Of a stretch of 31,706 nt of DNA, positions 31,225-31,706 are shown piece by piece. This DNA comes from WHUA01 sp964585785. GTDB taxonomy: Bacteria > Pseudomonadota > Alphaproteobacteria > UBA8366. The DNA lies in assembly GCA_964585785.1 (NCBI GenBank), contig CAZPFL010000031.1, positions 1 through 31,706 of the forward strand. Reading direction: 5' to 3'. The notes under the pieces are model-generated. The model worked only from the letters and a program-made list of their open reading frames with translations. It searched no databases and had not been told where the DNA came from. Every line of letters starts with the position of its first letter. The first letter of the stretch is position 1. The position numbers and the translations under genes were made by a program.

Positions 31225-31706
31225 ATGTCGCAACCAACCGCCTCGCAGCACAAGGATTTCGCTGCGTTCTTCACCGCGGACGTGTCGCAATCCGACCCTG
31301 AGCTCTACGCTGCGATCGCCGGCGAGTTGGGCCGCCAGCAGAACCAGATCGAGCTGATCGCGTCCGAGAACATCGTCAGCAAGGCGGTGCTGCAGGCGAT
31401 GGGCTCGGTGCTGACCAACAAATATGCCGAGGGTTATCCGAAAAAGCGCTGGTATGGCGGATGTGACTACATTGATTCCGTCGAACAACTGGCGATTGAT
31501 CGTGCAAAAAAGTTGTTCGGCGCGGAGCACGCCAACGTTCAGCCGCATTCCGGTTCCGGCGCGAACATGGCGGTTTATTTCGCGTTCCTGAAGCCCGGCG
31601 ACAAGATGCTTACGATGGACTTGAGCCACGGCGGACATTTGACGCACGGTAACAAGGCGAATTTCTCCGGCAAGTTTTTCGAGATCATTCACTACGGTGT
31701 GCGCAA
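31225..31706 (+). CDS. glyA: Serine hydroxymethyltransferase, N-terminal part (cut by window end)
   Basis: This PLP enzyme converts serine and tetrahydrofolate to glycine and 5,10-methylenetetrahydrofolate. The first 160 codons are present and the frame runs off the end. QNQIELIASENIVSKAVLQA, LTNKYAEGYPKKRWYGGCDY, VQPHSGSGANMAVYFAFLKP and MTMDLSHGGHLTHG-type segments are near-invariant GlyA sequence. The PLP-binding lysine lies beyond the window. The ATG at 31225 has only a weak purine stretch upstream (GACGAAAGA). It lies 53 bp after rpiB and is probably translated from the same mRNA. Confidence 0.95.
   Translation, partial: MSQPTASQHKDFAAFFTADVSQSDPELYAAIAGELGRQQNQIELIASENIVSKAVLQAMGSVLTNKYAEGYPKKRWYGGCDYIDSVEQLAIDRAKKLFGAEHANVQPHSGSGANMAVYFAFLKPGDKMLTMDLSHGGHLTHGNKANFSGKFFEIIHYGVR

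Noticed and set aside
1..31706. CRISPR array, insertion sequence, prophage, rRNA or tRNA genes
   Set aside because: No regularly spaced direct repeats, transposase or phage-type proteins, or RNA gene signatures were found on either strand by eye.

Overview
The window (about two-thirds G+C by eye) looks like a chromosomal segment of an alphaproteobacterium, probably a rhizobial or rhodospirillal relative. The support is a MucR/Ros-type regulator, the rpiB-glyA gene order at the right edge, VPLPA-type surface-protein sorting, paired GTCATGCC...GGCATCCA palindromic repeats, and strong G/C bias at third codon positions. I see no phage, insertion sequence, CRISPR array, tRNA or rRNA.

Left part (1-11184): the 3' end of an NYN/OST-HTH RNA-binding protein gene, a trypsin-like peptidase, a small conserved membrane protein facing an AT-rich intergenic stretch, a DHA2-type MFS exporter divergent from a family 3 solute-binding protein, and a cardiolipin synthase. 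A catabolic cluster follows: an SDR dehydrogenase and two adjacent, unequal acyl-CoA dehydrogenase genes that look like the two subunits of one heteromeric enzyme. A formylglycine-type sulfatase converges on them. A pair of inverted REP-like hairpins lies inside the cluster.

Middle part (11185-20171): a coiled-coil/proline-rich membrane protein, an alpha/beta hydrolase with a VOC protein, a PAS-domain protein, two TauD-type dioxygenases, a VPLPA-CTERM exported protein, an EamA transporter, a small secreted protein and an Ldh_2-family oxidoreductase. Most are short transcription units on alternating strands, typical of a metabolically versatile soil or water heterotroph.

The most striking locus is 20779-21486. 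A MerB-like (alkylmercury lyase family) reading frame is interrupted by one in-frame UGA at 21244-21246. This UGA falls, within one residue, where MerB has its catalytic Cys159. The frame continues for 79 codons with clear MerB-like C-terminal sequence. Nineteen bases after the UGA is the GGUC apical loop of a strong bulged hairpin, closely matching the layout of the E. coli fdhF SECIS element. I read this as a selenoprotein gene that standard gene finders would split into a truncated lyase and a 77-residue 'hypothetical protein'. A DUF202 membrane protein gene is divergent from it and a small cupin gene lies downstream.

Right part (22084-31706): a RutA-like flavin monooxygenase with an Asp/Glu-racemase-fold protein that lacks both catalytic cysteines, an O-methyltransferase, an N-acyl-D-amino-acid deacylase-type amidohydrolase, a class I glutamine amidotransferase, a second EamA transporter, a 62-residue conserved protein, mucR with a long AT-rich promoter region, rpiB, and the first 160 codons of glyA. 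Together these suggest use of nitrogen heterocycles, D-amino acid derivatives, sulfate esters and acyl-CoA compounds.
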